The translations under genes and the position numbers were made by a program. Positions 1-6,819 of a stretch of 11,883 bases of DNA are shown one piece after another. The notes under the pieces were generated by a model. It was given only the letters and a program-made list of their open reading frames with translations. It was not told the origin of the DNA and made no database searches. Each line of letters begins with the position of its first letter. Position 1 is the stretch's first letter. This DNA comes from an uncultured Oscillospiraceae bacterium (GTDB lineage: Bacteria > Bacillota > Clostridia > Oscillospirales > Acutalibacteraceae): the NCBI GenBank assembly GCA_900547275.1, contig URGA01000061.1, forward strand, positions 1 to 11,883, read 5' to 3'.

Positions 1-195
1 GGCTCGTCGGATGTTCCAGCCGCAGCGGCGGCAGGTTCTGCAGAAGGAACAGACAGCGCTGAGGCTGTCCAGGCACTTGTGGCTCTCGGATATACCCAGA
101 GCGATGCCGCGGTGGTTATCGGAAGGCTTGATCCGTCGCTGTCAGTTGACGAAATGATACGAATAGGACTTAAAGAATTGGCTAAGAACCTTTAA
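1..195 (+). CDS. ruvA: Holliday junction branch migration protein RuvA, C-terminal part (5' truncated by window)
   Basis: RuvA is the DNA-binding subunit that holds the four-way junction while the RuvB motor pulls the arms. Only the last 64 residues are visible, read in frame from base 1 to the TAA at 193-195. An Ala/Gly/Ser-rich flexible linker (about residues 4-20 of the visible part) leads into a small helical module containing EAVQALVALGY and ending in KELAKNL. This matches RuvA domain III, the mobile domain that contacts RuvB and regulates its ATPase. The tetramerisation core and helix-hairpin-helix motifs lie outside the window. RuvB begins 15 bases downstream, the standard ruvA-ruvB pairing, which supports the call despite the short, weakly conserved fragment. 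Confidence 0.9.
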   Translation, partial: GSSDVPAAAAAGSAEGTDSAEAVQALVALGYTQSDAAVVIGRLDPSLSVDEMIRIGLKELAKNL

Positions 196-210
196 CAGAG
201 GTACAGAGAT

Positions 211-1239
211 ATGGACGAAATGGATTATGAAAACAGAATAGTCTCAACCGGTCTCAATGAAACAGAGGCTGAAATGGAACTTTCTCTCAGACCAAAGACC
301 CTTGATGATTATATCGGTCAGGATAAGGCTAAGGAAAATCTTTCGATTTATATTGAAGCGGCAAGAAAGCGCGGAGAATCACTGGACCATGTTCTTCTTT
401 ACGGCCCTCCCGGCCTTGGAAAAACTACCCTGGCAGGAATTATCGCTAACGAAATGGGCGTAAATATCCGTGTTACCAGCGGCCCTGCTATTGAAAAACA
501 AGGCGACTTGGCGGCGCTTTTGACTAATCTTCAGGACGGCGACGTATTGTTTATTGATGAGATTCACCGCCTTAACAGAAGCGTTGAGGAAGTGCTTTAT
601 CCCGCAATGGAGGACAGAGCACTTGATATAATTATCGGCAAAGGACCTTCAGCCCGTTCAATACGCCTTGATCTTCCCAGTTTTACTCTTGTGGGAGCAA
701 CTACCAGAGCAGGTCAACTTTCGGCTCCTCTTCGCGACCGCTTCGGAGTAATACTTAGACTTGACCTTTATACTAACGAGCAGCTGGCAACTATTGTTAA
801 GCGCTCTGCCGGAATACTGGGTATTCCTCTTGAAGACAGCGGCGCAATCCAGATTGCGTCACGCTCCCGCGGAACACCGCGTATCGCAAACAGACTTCTT
901 AAACGAAGCCGCGATTTCGCCCAGGTAAAATATGACGGCGTTATCGATGAGGAAGCGGCAAATGACGCCCTTTCTAAGATGGAGATTGACGAACTCGGTC
1001 TTGACAGTATAGACCGCAGACTTCTTACAACGATGATAAAAAATTATAACGGAGGCCCTGTAGGTCTTGAAACAATTGCCGCAGCAATAGGCGAGGAAGC
1101 GGTAACTATTGAGGACGTATATGAGCCTTATCTAATGCAAATAGGATTTCTGAGCCGTACTCCGAGAGGAAGATGCGTTACCCCGGCAGGATACAGACAT
1201 CTTGGTTTCGAACAGGACGGCCAGCAGTCACTTTTGTAA
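211..1239 (+). CDS. ruvB: Holliday junction branch migration ATPase RuvB
   Basis: RuvB is the AAA+ hexameric motor that, with RuvA, drives ATP-dependent branch migration of Holliday junctions in cytoplasmic recombinational repair. The protein has 342 residues, normal for the family. Visible motifs are LRPKTLDDYIGQ near the N terminus (26-37), Walker A GPPGLGKT (65-72), Walker B FIDEIHR (114-120), sensor 1 GATTRAG (162-168), the arginine-finger segment PLRDRFG (173-179) and sensor 2 GTPRIANR (221-228). A winged-helix DNA-binding domain follows, with GGPVGLETIAAAIGEE and YLMQIGFLSRTPRGR near the C terminus. The ATG at 211 is preceded by AGAGG at 197-201. The gene sits 15 bases after ruvA and should be co-transcribed with it. 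Nothing is missing or odd in the motor motifs. Confidence 0.98.
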   Translation: MDEMDYENRIVSTGLNETEAEMELSLRPKTLDDYIGQDKAKENLSIYIEAARKRGESLDHVLLYGPPGLGKTTLAGIIANEMGVNIRVTSGPAIEKQGDLAALLTNLQDGDVLFIDEIHRLNRSVEEVLYPAMEDRALDIIIGKGPSARSIRLDLPSFTLVGATTRAGQLSAPLRDRFGVILRLDLYTNEQLATIVKRSAGILGIPLEDSGAIQIASRSRGTPRIANRLLKRSRDFAQVKYDGVIDEEAANDALSKMEIDELGLDSIDRRLLTTMIKNYNGGPVGLETIAAAIGEEAVTIEDVYEPYLMQIGFLSRTPRGRCVTPAGYRHLGFEQDGQQSLL

Positions 1240-1279
1240 ATAATAGTAATGAAGTGAAAAAATCAAATAAAATTTTTTG

Positions 1280-1285
1280 AAAGGA
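1280..1285 (+). promoter_or_regulatory. Ribosome binding site that fixes the glmM start
   Basis: AAAGGA lies 9 bases before the ATG at 1295. An in-frame TTG at 1277 would place this Shine-Dalgarno sequence inside the coding region, so the longer frame is very unlikely to be the real start. The 1295 ATG also begins the MGRLFGTDGVRG-type N terminus typical of GlmM. Confidence 0.75.
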
Positions 1286-1294
1286 AATGACATT

Positions 1295-2644
1295 ATGGGC
1301 AGATTATTCGGTACTGACGGCGTTAGAGGCGTTGCCAATAAAGAACTCACAAACGAACTTGCGCTTTCTATCGGTAAGGCCGCTGCAAAAGTTTTGGCAG
1401 GTGAGTTGGGCAGAAAGCCAACAGTTATGATCGGCAAGGATACCAGAGCATCAGGCGATATGCTTGAGGCGGCGCTGACAGCGGGTCTTTGTTCTGTAGG
1501 CGCAAATGTTCTTGCAGTAGGTATCGTTCCTACTCCCGCCGTGGCTTATCTTGTTGAAAGATACGGCTGTGACGCCGGAATTATGATTTCGGCTTCCCAC
1601 AATCCATGTGAATATAACGGAATTAAGATTTTCCAGTCAACGGGTTATAAGCTTGACGACGCAATAGAAGAGGAAATTGAAGCGATAGTCCTTGACAACG
1701 CTGAGGAAATACCGATGAAAATCGGCGGTGAAGTGGGCAACAGACTGTACTGCAAAACTGCCGTTAAGGATTATGTTGATCACGTTGTTTCAACTACCGA
1801 CGTACGTTTTGACGGAATGAAAATTGCTCTTGACTGCGCCAACGGTTCCGCTTCCGTATGCGCAAAAGATATTTTTACTGCTCTCGGGGCACGCTGTTAT
1901 ATGCTTTCAGATACGCCGGACGGTGAAAACATAAATCTCAATTGCGGTTCAACGCATCCCGAGGAACTGATGCAATTCGTTAAAGGAAACGATCTTGATT
2001 TAGGCCTTGCTTTTGACGGCGACGCTGACCGTATGCTGGCTGTTGACGAAAACGGCGAACTTATTGACGGAGATAAAATCATTGCTATCTGTGCAAAGCG
2101 TATGAAGAGCGAAGGAACTCTGGCAAAGGATACCGCAGTCGTTACCGTAATGAGCAATATGGGATTTTTCAAATTCTGTGAAGACGAAGGTATAAACTGT
2201 GCCAAAACAGCCGTAGGCGACCGCTATGTTCTTGAAAAAATGCTGGCTGACGGATATAATATCGGCGGCGAACAGAGCGGTCACGTTATCTTCCTGGATT
2301 ACGCTACAACCGGCGACGGTGAACTCACAGGTGTTCAGCTTCTTAAAACCGTTGTCAAGAGCAAAAAGAAACTGTCAGAACTTGCTACGATTATGACCGT
2401 TTATCCTCAGGTGCTTATTAACGTTGAGGTAACGCCTGAAGGAAAGCAGAAGTACAATAACGACGAATATATTATTTCCGCCGTTCAGCAGGCAGAAATG
2501 GAGCTTATGGGCGACGGCCGAGTGCTTGTCAGAGTAAGCGGAACAGAACCGCTTGTGCGCGTTATGCTGGAAGGCAAGGATTATGAAAAGATTACCGCGC
2601 TGGGCAACAAAATTGCCGATGTAGTGCGTGAAAGGTTAAGTTAA
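1295..2644 (+). CDS. glmM: Phosphoglucosamine mutase GlmM
   Basis: GlmM converts glucosamine-6-phosphate to glucosamine-1-phosphate, a committed step towards UDP-N-acetylglucosamine for peptidoglycan. From the ATG at 1295 it has 449 residues, the usual family length. Landmarks in order are FGTDGVRG near the N terminus (5-12), the phosphoserine catalytic loop SASHNP (99-104, Ser101), the Mg2+ loop DGDADR (241-246), the sugar-binding loop GGEQSGH (324-330) and the phosphate-binding loop RVSGTEP (413-419). The GEQSGH form and FGTDGVRG start favour GlmM over ManB/Pgm relatives. It follows ruvB by 55 A/T-rich bases in which I see no convincing promoter or riboswitch, and its TAA overlaps the next gene's ATG by one base. 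In many Firmicutes glmM follows cdaA-cdaR; those genes are not here. Confidence 0.97.
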   Translation: MGRLFGTDGVRGVANKELTNELALSIGKAAAKVLAGELGRKPTVMIGKDTRASGDMLEAALTAGLCSVGANVLAVGIVPTPAVAYLVERYGCDAGIMISASHNPCEYNGIKIFQSTGYKLDDAIEEEIEAIVLDNAEEIPMKIGGEVGNRLYCKTAVKDYVDHVVSTTDVRFDGMKIALDCANGSASVCAKDIFTALGARCYMLSDTPDGENINLNCGSTHPEELMQFVKGNDLDLGLAFDGDADRMLAVDENGELIDGDKIIAICAKRMKSEGTLAKDTAVVTVMSNMGFFKFCEDEGINCAKTAVGDRYVLEKMLADGYNIGGEQSGHVIFLDYATTGDGELTGVQLLKTVVKSKKKLSELATIMTVYPQVLINVEVTPEGKQKYNNDEYIISAVQQAEMELMGDGRVLVRVSGTEPLVRVMLEGKDYEKITALGNKIADVVRERLS

Positions 2645-3519
2645 TGAGAGTAGCTCAGGATTGGAAAGATTACGAACTGATTGACTGCAGCGACGGTGAA
2701 AAGCTTGAGCGCTGGGGAAGTGAAGTTCTTGTAAGGCCTGACCCTCAGGTCATCTGGAAAAGTGAAAAGAACCATGCTTTGTGGTATAAACCTGCCGCCC
2801 GTTACTTTCGCTCAAAAAGCGGCGGCGGCCAGTGGCAGGTGTATCGCCATATGCCGTCTGTTTGGCAGATAGCCTATAAAGACCTTAAATTCAACATAAA
2901 GACTATGGGCTTTAAGCATACCGGGCTTTTTCCTGAGCAGGCGGTAAACTGGGATCTTACTCGAAAGATGATTTCAGAGTGCGGCAAAAGTGATGTTAAG
3001 GTTCTTAATCTTTTCGCTTATACCGGGGGTGCAACCGTTGCCTGCCTTAAAGAAGGCGCCTCTGTTGTCCATGTTGACGCGTCTAAAGGAATGGTTCAGT
3101 GGGCGAAGGAAAATGCGGCGGCTTCTGGAGTTGCCGATGCAAGCGTTCGCTGGATAGTCGATGACTGTATCAAGTTTGTGCAGCGGGAGATTCGCAGGGG
3201 CAATAAGTACGACATAGTTATTCTTGACCCGCCCAGCTACGGCAGGGGACCAAAAGGCGAAATATGGCACCTTGAAGATAGTCTTTATGACTTCATCAAA
3301 CTTGTATCCCAGGTTCTTTCAGACAATCCTGTGGCAGTTCTTCTTAATTCATATACAACGGGACTTTCGGCTTCCGTTATGAAATATATTTTAGACGACA
3401 TTTTAGTTAAGGAAAAAGGCGGAAGCGTTTCTGCAGACGAAATAGGTCTGACGGTAACTGCCTCCGGCGGTGTGCTGCCATGCGGTGCAACCGCAATCTG
3501 GAAAGCAGATAATGAGTAA
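2644..3519 (+). CDS. Class I SAM-dependent methyltransferase, RlmI/RlmK-like fold, substrate unknown
   Basis: This 291-residue protein carries a Rossmann-type methyltransferase domain: motif I LNLFAYTGG (121-129), the acidic residue after strand 2 in VHVDAS (142-147), DD at 173-174, and motif IV ILDPPSYGRG (193-202). The motif I and DPPSYG forms resemble the RlmI/RlmK family of 23S rRNA methyltransferases, so an RNA substrate is plausible but not shown. No PUA domain precedes the catalytic domain; residues 1-100 form a short family-specific N terminus. Where RlmI has a catalytic cysteine in an FSCSG-like motif VI, this protein reads LNSYTTG (234-240) without cysteine, so RlmI-type m5C chemistry is doubtful. 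The start overlaps the glmM stop (TAATG) and the end overlaps ecfA1 by 8 bases, implying translational coupling. Confidence 0.85.
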   Translation: MRVAQDWKDYELIDCSDGEKLERWGSEVLVRPDPQVIWKSEKNHALWYKPAARYFRSKSGGGQWQVYRHMPSVWQIAYKDLKFNIKTMGFKHTGLFPEQAVNWDLTRKMISECGKSDVKVLNLFAYTGGATVACLKEGASVVHVDASKGMVQWAKENAAASGVADASVRWIVDDCIKFVQREIRRGNKYDIVILDPPSYGRGPKGEIWHLEDSLYDFIKLVSQVLSDNPVAVLLNSYTTGLSASVMKYILDDILVKEKGGSVSADEIGLTVTASGGVLPCGATAIWKADNE

Positions 3520-4354
3520 TCTTATAGAATTCAAAAACGTAAATTTCGCTTACGTTGTGGATAACGGCGAAACGTCAGACGAAGTTGAAGCAATCCACAA
3601 TCTTAATCTTGCAATTGAAAAAGGTTCGTTTACAGCGATACTCGGACATAACGGTTCAGGTAAATCAACTGCGGCAAAACTTTGCAACGGAATTTTGTTT
3701 CCGAAAAGCGGCAAGGTAATTGTCGACGGCCAGGAAACGAAAGACGACGAAACAGTGTTCGATATAAGAAAAAAAGTCGGCATGGTGTTTCAAAATCCTG
3801 ACAATCAGATAGTTTCTTCGATTGTTGAGGAAGACGTTGCTTTCGGCGTTGAAAATCTGGGCGTTCCTGCCGAAGAATGCCGCCGCAGAGTCGACTGGGC
3901 GCTTAAAACCGTGGGCATGTACGAGGAAAGGCTTAAATCTCCCGCAAAACTTTCAGGCGGTCAAAAACAGCGTGTGGCTGTGGCAGGTATTATAGCAATG
4001 CGGCCGATGTGTATCGTGCTTGACGAACCGACGGCAATGCTTGATCCCAGCGGGCGAAAAGAAGTTATTGATACAATAAAAAAACTTAACCGTGAGGAAG
4101 GAATTACAATAGTTCTTATAACTCACTATATGGACGAGGCTGTCCAGGCAGACAGAGTTGTTGTCATGGATGACGGCGAAATCAAAATGGACGGCGTTCC
4201 GTCAGAAGTGTTCAGCAGAGTTGAAGACGTTAAGGCTCTTGGGCTTGATGTACCCCAGTCAACCGAGCTGGCTTATCGCCTTGGCTATGATTGCTCAGGC
4301 GTTTTAAATGCAGATGACTGCGTTGATTTATTATACAGTAAATTGGAGGATTAG
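3512..4354 (+). CDS. ecfA1: Energy-coupling factor transporter ATPase EcfA1
   Basis: One of two ABC ATPases that, with EcfT, power ECF-type import of vitamins and transition metals bound by separate S components. The 280-residue product shows Walker A GHNGSGKS (45-52), the Q-loop in VFQNPDNQ (92-99), signature LSGGQKQR (147-154), Walker B IVLDEP (168-173), the D-loop region TAMLDPSG (174-181) and the switch histidine in THYMDEA (His205). VFQNPDNQ is a characteristic EcfA form. A longer in-frame GTG start at 3470 lies deep inside the methyltransferase gene and adds a non-conserved extension, so I chose the ATG at 3512, preceded by GGAAAG at 3500-3505. The order ecfA1-ecfA2-ecfT assigns the A1 name. 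Confidence 0.95.
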   Translation: MSNLIEFKNVNFAYVVDNGETSDEVEAIHNLNLAIEKGSFTAILGHNGSGKSTAAKLCNGILFPKSGKVIVDGQETKDDETVFDIRKKVGMVFQNPDNQIVSSIVEEDVAFGVENLGVPAEECRRRVDWALKTVGMYEERLKSPAKLSGGQKQRVAVAGIIAMRPMCIVLDEPTAMLDPSGRKEVIDTIKKLNREEGITIVLITHYMDEAVQADRVVVMDDGEIKMDGVPSEVFSRVEDVKALGLDVPQSTELAYRLGYDCSGVLNADDCVDLLYSKLED

Positions 4355-4357
4355 CAG

Positions 4358-5227
4358 GTGAGTGTACTTTCCTGTGAAAACTTAACATATCTTTACAGCG
4401 TCGGCACTCCTTTTCAGACATCGGCTATAAAAGATGTTTCATTTGATGTTGATGAAGGCGAAATAGTTGGCATAATCGGCCATACAGGTTCGGGAAAGTC
4501 AACTCTTATTCAGCATCTCAACGGTCTTCTTGAGCCTGAAAAAGGAAAGGTTTTTGTTGACGGAAAAGATATTTGGAGCAAAGAAAACAGGCGCAGCATC
4601 AGAAATGTGCGATTTCAGGTTGGTCTTTGCTTCCAGTATCCTGAATACCAGATATTTGAAGAAACCGTTTTTAAAGAGATTGCTTTCGGCCCGAAACAGA
4701 TGGGACTTGACAGCGACGAGATAAAAAGACGTGTGCTCGAATCAATGGAGTATGTAGGCCTTGATAAATCTTTTCTTGAAAAGTCGCCGTTTGATTTGAG
4801 CGGCGGTCAGAAGAGACGAGTTGCCATTGCTTCAATAATTGCAATGAAACCGAGAGTGCTTATTCTTGACGAACCCTGCGCAGGTCTTGACCCGAAAGGC
4901 CGCGACGTTATTCTTGATCTTATCCGTGATTACAGAAACAGAACAGGATCAACGGTTTTGCTTGTTTCCCATTCAATGGAGGACGTTGCCAGAATTTGCA
5001 GCCGAGTTCTCGTAATGAACCACGGCGAGGTGGCAATGTTCGGCTCTATAGATTCGGTCTACTCCAGAGGCGAGGAACTGAAAAAAATGGGACTTAATGT
5101 TCCCGAAGTTACAGACATTTTTCTTAAACTTCGTACAAAAGGCGTTCGCTGCAGAACTGATATATATACTGTTGAAGCGGGCATTAGGGAGTTTAAACGT
5201 CTGCGTGAAAGCGGGGTGTTGTCATGA
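4358..5227 (+). CDS. ecfA2: Energy-coupling factor transporter ATPase EcfA2
   Basis: Second ATPase of the ECF energising module; it pairs with EcfA1 as a heterodimer beneath EcfT at the membrane. The protein has 289 residues with Walker A GHTGSGKS (41-48), the Q-loop CFQYPEYQIF (91-100, the usual EcfA2 form), signature LSGGQKRR (147-154), Walker B LILDEP (168-173), CAGLDPKG (174-181) and the switch histidine in SHSMEDV (His205). The start is GTG at 4358, served by GGAGG at 4345-4349 inside the last codons of ecfA1, 8 bases upstream. It begins 3 bases after the ecfA1 stop and overlaps ecfT by 4 bases (ATGA), so the three subunits are probably translationally coupled. Confidence 0.95.
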   Translation: MSVLSCENLTYLYSVGTPFQTSAIKDVSFDVDEGEIVGIIGHTGSGKSTLIQHLNGLLEPEKGKVFVDGKDIWSKENRRSIRNVRFQVGLCFQYPEYQIFEETVFKEIAFGPKQMGLDSDEIKRRVLESMEYVGLDKSFLEKSPFDLSGGQKRRVAIASIIAMKPRVLILDEPCAGLDPKGRDVILDLIRDYRNRTGSTVLLVSHSMEDVARICSRVLVMNHGEVAMFGSIDSVYSRGEELKKMGLNVPEVTDIFLKLRTKGVRCRTDIYTVEAGIREFKRLRESGVLS

Positions 5228-6042
5228 TTTCGGATATGACAATAGGCCAGTATTTTCCGGGCAATTCTTTCGTTCACCGCATGGATGCGAGGGTGAAAAT
5301 CGTGCTGACATTTCTTATTATCGTCGCCGTTTTTCTCTGCCGTAATTTCCTTTCTCTCGGACTTGCGTTCGTGTCGATGATATTGCTTATTGCTGTTTCA
5401 AAAATCCCTTTCAAGACGATTTTGAAGAGCATTAAGCCACTAATAGTGATTATTATCATTACAGGCGTAATCAACCTGTTTTACGGCGAAGGAGAGCCGC
5501 TTGTAACAATTTGGCGGCTTAAAATTACAATGGACGGCATTATGACTGCAATCCTTATGGCTTTCAGAATAATCGATCTTGTAATTGTCGGCAGTCTTCT
5601 AACGTATACCACTTCGCCCACAGAGTTAACAGACGCCCTTGAAAGACTGCTCAAACCTCTGAAAATTTTTAAAATTGATATTCACGTTATTGCTATGACG
5701 ATGACGATAGCACTTAGATTTATTCCGACCCTTGTTGAAGAGATAGACAAGATAATGGCGGCTCAAAAGTCAAGAGGCGCCGATATGGAGTCGGGCAATC
5801 TTTTCAAGAGAGCGAAAGGGCTTGTTCCGATTATTATCCCTCTGTTTATTTCATCTTTCCGCCGTGCAAACGAACTTGCTGAGGCGATGGAATGTCGCTG
5901 TTACAGAGGCGGCGAGGGCAGAACAAAAATGAAACAGATGAAGATGGCGGGAATTGACTATATTGCACTTGTTGTTGTAATTGTTTATTTTGGCGGCATT
6001 ATAGGTCTCAATTACGTTATGCCTGCCGTAATTTCAATCTGA
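5224..6042 (+). CDS. ecfT: Energy-coupling factor transporter transmembrane protein EcfT
   Basis: EcfT is the membrane scaffold that couples ATP hydrolysis by EcfA1/EcfA2 to movement of the substrate-binding S component. The 272-residue protein has hydrophobic segments at roughly 25-58, 70-85, 105-127, 153-170, 199-212 and 244-268. Between the last two pairs are the cytoplasmic coupling elements: AAQKSRGADMESGN (179-192), containing the first X-R-G motif, and AMECRCYRGGEGRT (221-234), containing the second conserved arginine region. N-terminal features such as IGQYFPGNSFVHRMDARVK are typical of the family. ATGA overlap with ecfA2. No S component gene is adjacent, consistent with a shared (group II) module serving S proteins encoded elsewhere. 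Confidence 0.94.
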   Translation: MISDMTIGQYFPGNSFVHRMDARVKIVLTFLIIVAVFLCRNFLSLGLAFVSMILLIAVSKIPFKTILKSIKPLIVIIIITGVINLFYGEGEPLVTIWRLKITMDGIMTAILMAFRIIDLVIVGSLLTYTTSPTELTDALERLLKPLKIFKIDIHVIAMTMTIALRFIPTLVEEIDKIMAAQKSRGADMESGNLFKRAKGLVPIIIPLFISSFRRANELAEAMECRCYRGGEGRTKMKQMKMAGIDYIALVVVIVYFGGIIGLNYVMPAVISI

Positions 6043-6067
6043 CCAAAACTGAAGAGCGTGGCTTCCT

Positions 6068-6802
6068 ATGAGAAATTTGCTTATGACAATTCAATATGAC
6101 GGCTCAGCTTATCATGGCTGGCAGGTCCAGAGCAACGCTCTTACTGTTCAGGAAGTTTTTCAAAACGCTGTGGAAAAAGTATTCAGATCTCGTCTTGACA
6201 TAAAGGGATGCAGCCGTACTGACAGCGGCGTCCATGCCAATATGTACTGCGTATCGCTGAAGACAGATATGAATATTGACTGTCTCGGCGTTCTAAGAGC
6301 GATGAATACGGCGCTTCCGCAGGATATAGCGGTTATTGATTGCCGTGAGGTGCCTTCCGATTTTCATCCCCGCTATTCCTGCAAATCAAAAGAGTATGTG
6401 TATAAAATTTATAACGGAAGTATCCGTAATCCGTTTTTACAGAAATATGCTTTTCATTACCGATATGCTCTTGATGCAGAACTTATGGACAGAGAAGCTC
6501 AGGCTTTTCTGGGGAAACATGACTTTTCCGGATTTTGCAGTGCAAGAAGCGATATTGAAGATACGGTAAGATGCGTTAAAAACGTAAACGTAAAGCGAGA
6601 AGGGGACATGGTCTTATTTACTGTTGAAGCAGACGGTTTCCTTTACAATATGGTCAGAATTATGGTGGGTACGCTTCTTTTTGTCAACGAGGGCAAGATA
6701 AAGCCCGGCGAACTGAAAGACGTTATTGAGAGCAAAGACAGAAGCCGTGCAGGAAAGACAGCTCCACCCCAGGGACTTTATTTGAACAGAGTTAATTACT
6801 GA
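6068..6802 (+). CDS. truA: tRNA pseudouridine(38-40) synthase TruA
   Basis: TruA isomerises uridines 38, 39 and 40 in the anticodon arm of many tRNAs to pseudouridine. The 244-residue length is normal. The catalytic aspartate is in SRTDSGVHA (49-57, Asp52). Other family landmarks are YDGSAYHGWQ (10-19), FHPRYSCKSKEYVYKI (99-114), HDFSGF (151-156) and the FLYNMVRIMVG block (191-201). The ATG at 6068 is 25 bases after ecfT and lacks a strong Shine-Dalgarno sequence, so translation may depend on upstream genes. The ecfA1-ecfA2-ecfT-truA order is the same as in Bacillus subtilis, where ribosomal protein genes flank the block; here those flanks are absent. Confidence 0.97.
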   Translation: MRNLLMTIQYDGSAYHGWQVQSNALTVQEVFQNAVEKVFRSRLDIKGCSRTDSGVHANMYCVSLKTDMNIDCLGVLRAMNTALPQDIAVIDCREVPSDFHPRYSCKSKEYVYKIYNGSIRNPFLQKYAFHYRYALDAELMDREAQAFLGKHDFSGFCSARSDIEDTVRCVKNVNVKREGDMVLFTVEADGFLYNMVRIMVGTLLFVNEGKIKPGELKDVIESKDRSRAGKTAPPQGLYLNRVNY

Positions 6803-6804
6803 TG

Positions 6805-6814
6805 AAAGGCGGTG
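6805..6814 (+). promoter_or_regulatory. Probable ribosome binding site for the propeller protein
   Basis: AAAGGCGGTG differs by one base from an extended AAAGGAGGTG Shine-Dalgarno sequence. The core ends about 7 bases before an in-frame GTG at 6820. An ATG at 6802, overlapping the truA stop as TGATG, is the alternative start and would place this site inside the coding sequence. Confidence 0.5.
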
Positions 6815-6819
6815 TCGCA

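Noticed and set aside
1277..1294. TTG start giving GlmM a six-residue extension
   Set aside because: The extension contains the Shine-Dalgarno AAAGGA that serves the ATG at 1295, and conserved GlmM proteins start at the MGRLFGTDGVRG position.
1240..1294. Possible glmS-type ribozyme, riboswitch or promoter in the ruvB-glmM gap
   Set aside because: At 55 A/T-rich bases it is too short for the ribozyme, shows no stable stem, and has no convincing -35/-10 pair.
3470..3511. GTG start giving EcfA1 a 14-residue extension
   Set aside because: It lies within the methyltransferase C-terminal coding region and encodes a non-conserved peptide; the ATG at 3512 matches normal EcfA starts.
5402..5930. EcfT second coupling motif reading ECRCYRGGEGRT rather than a plain ARG
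   Set aside because: The arginine is kept and this extended form looks familiar from Clostridia EcfT proteins, so it is not a loss of the coupling site.
5938..6067. Possible ECF S-component or small gene between ecfT and truA
   Set aside because: Only 25 bases separate the genes, and the preceding hydrophobic segment belongs to the EcfT C terminus.
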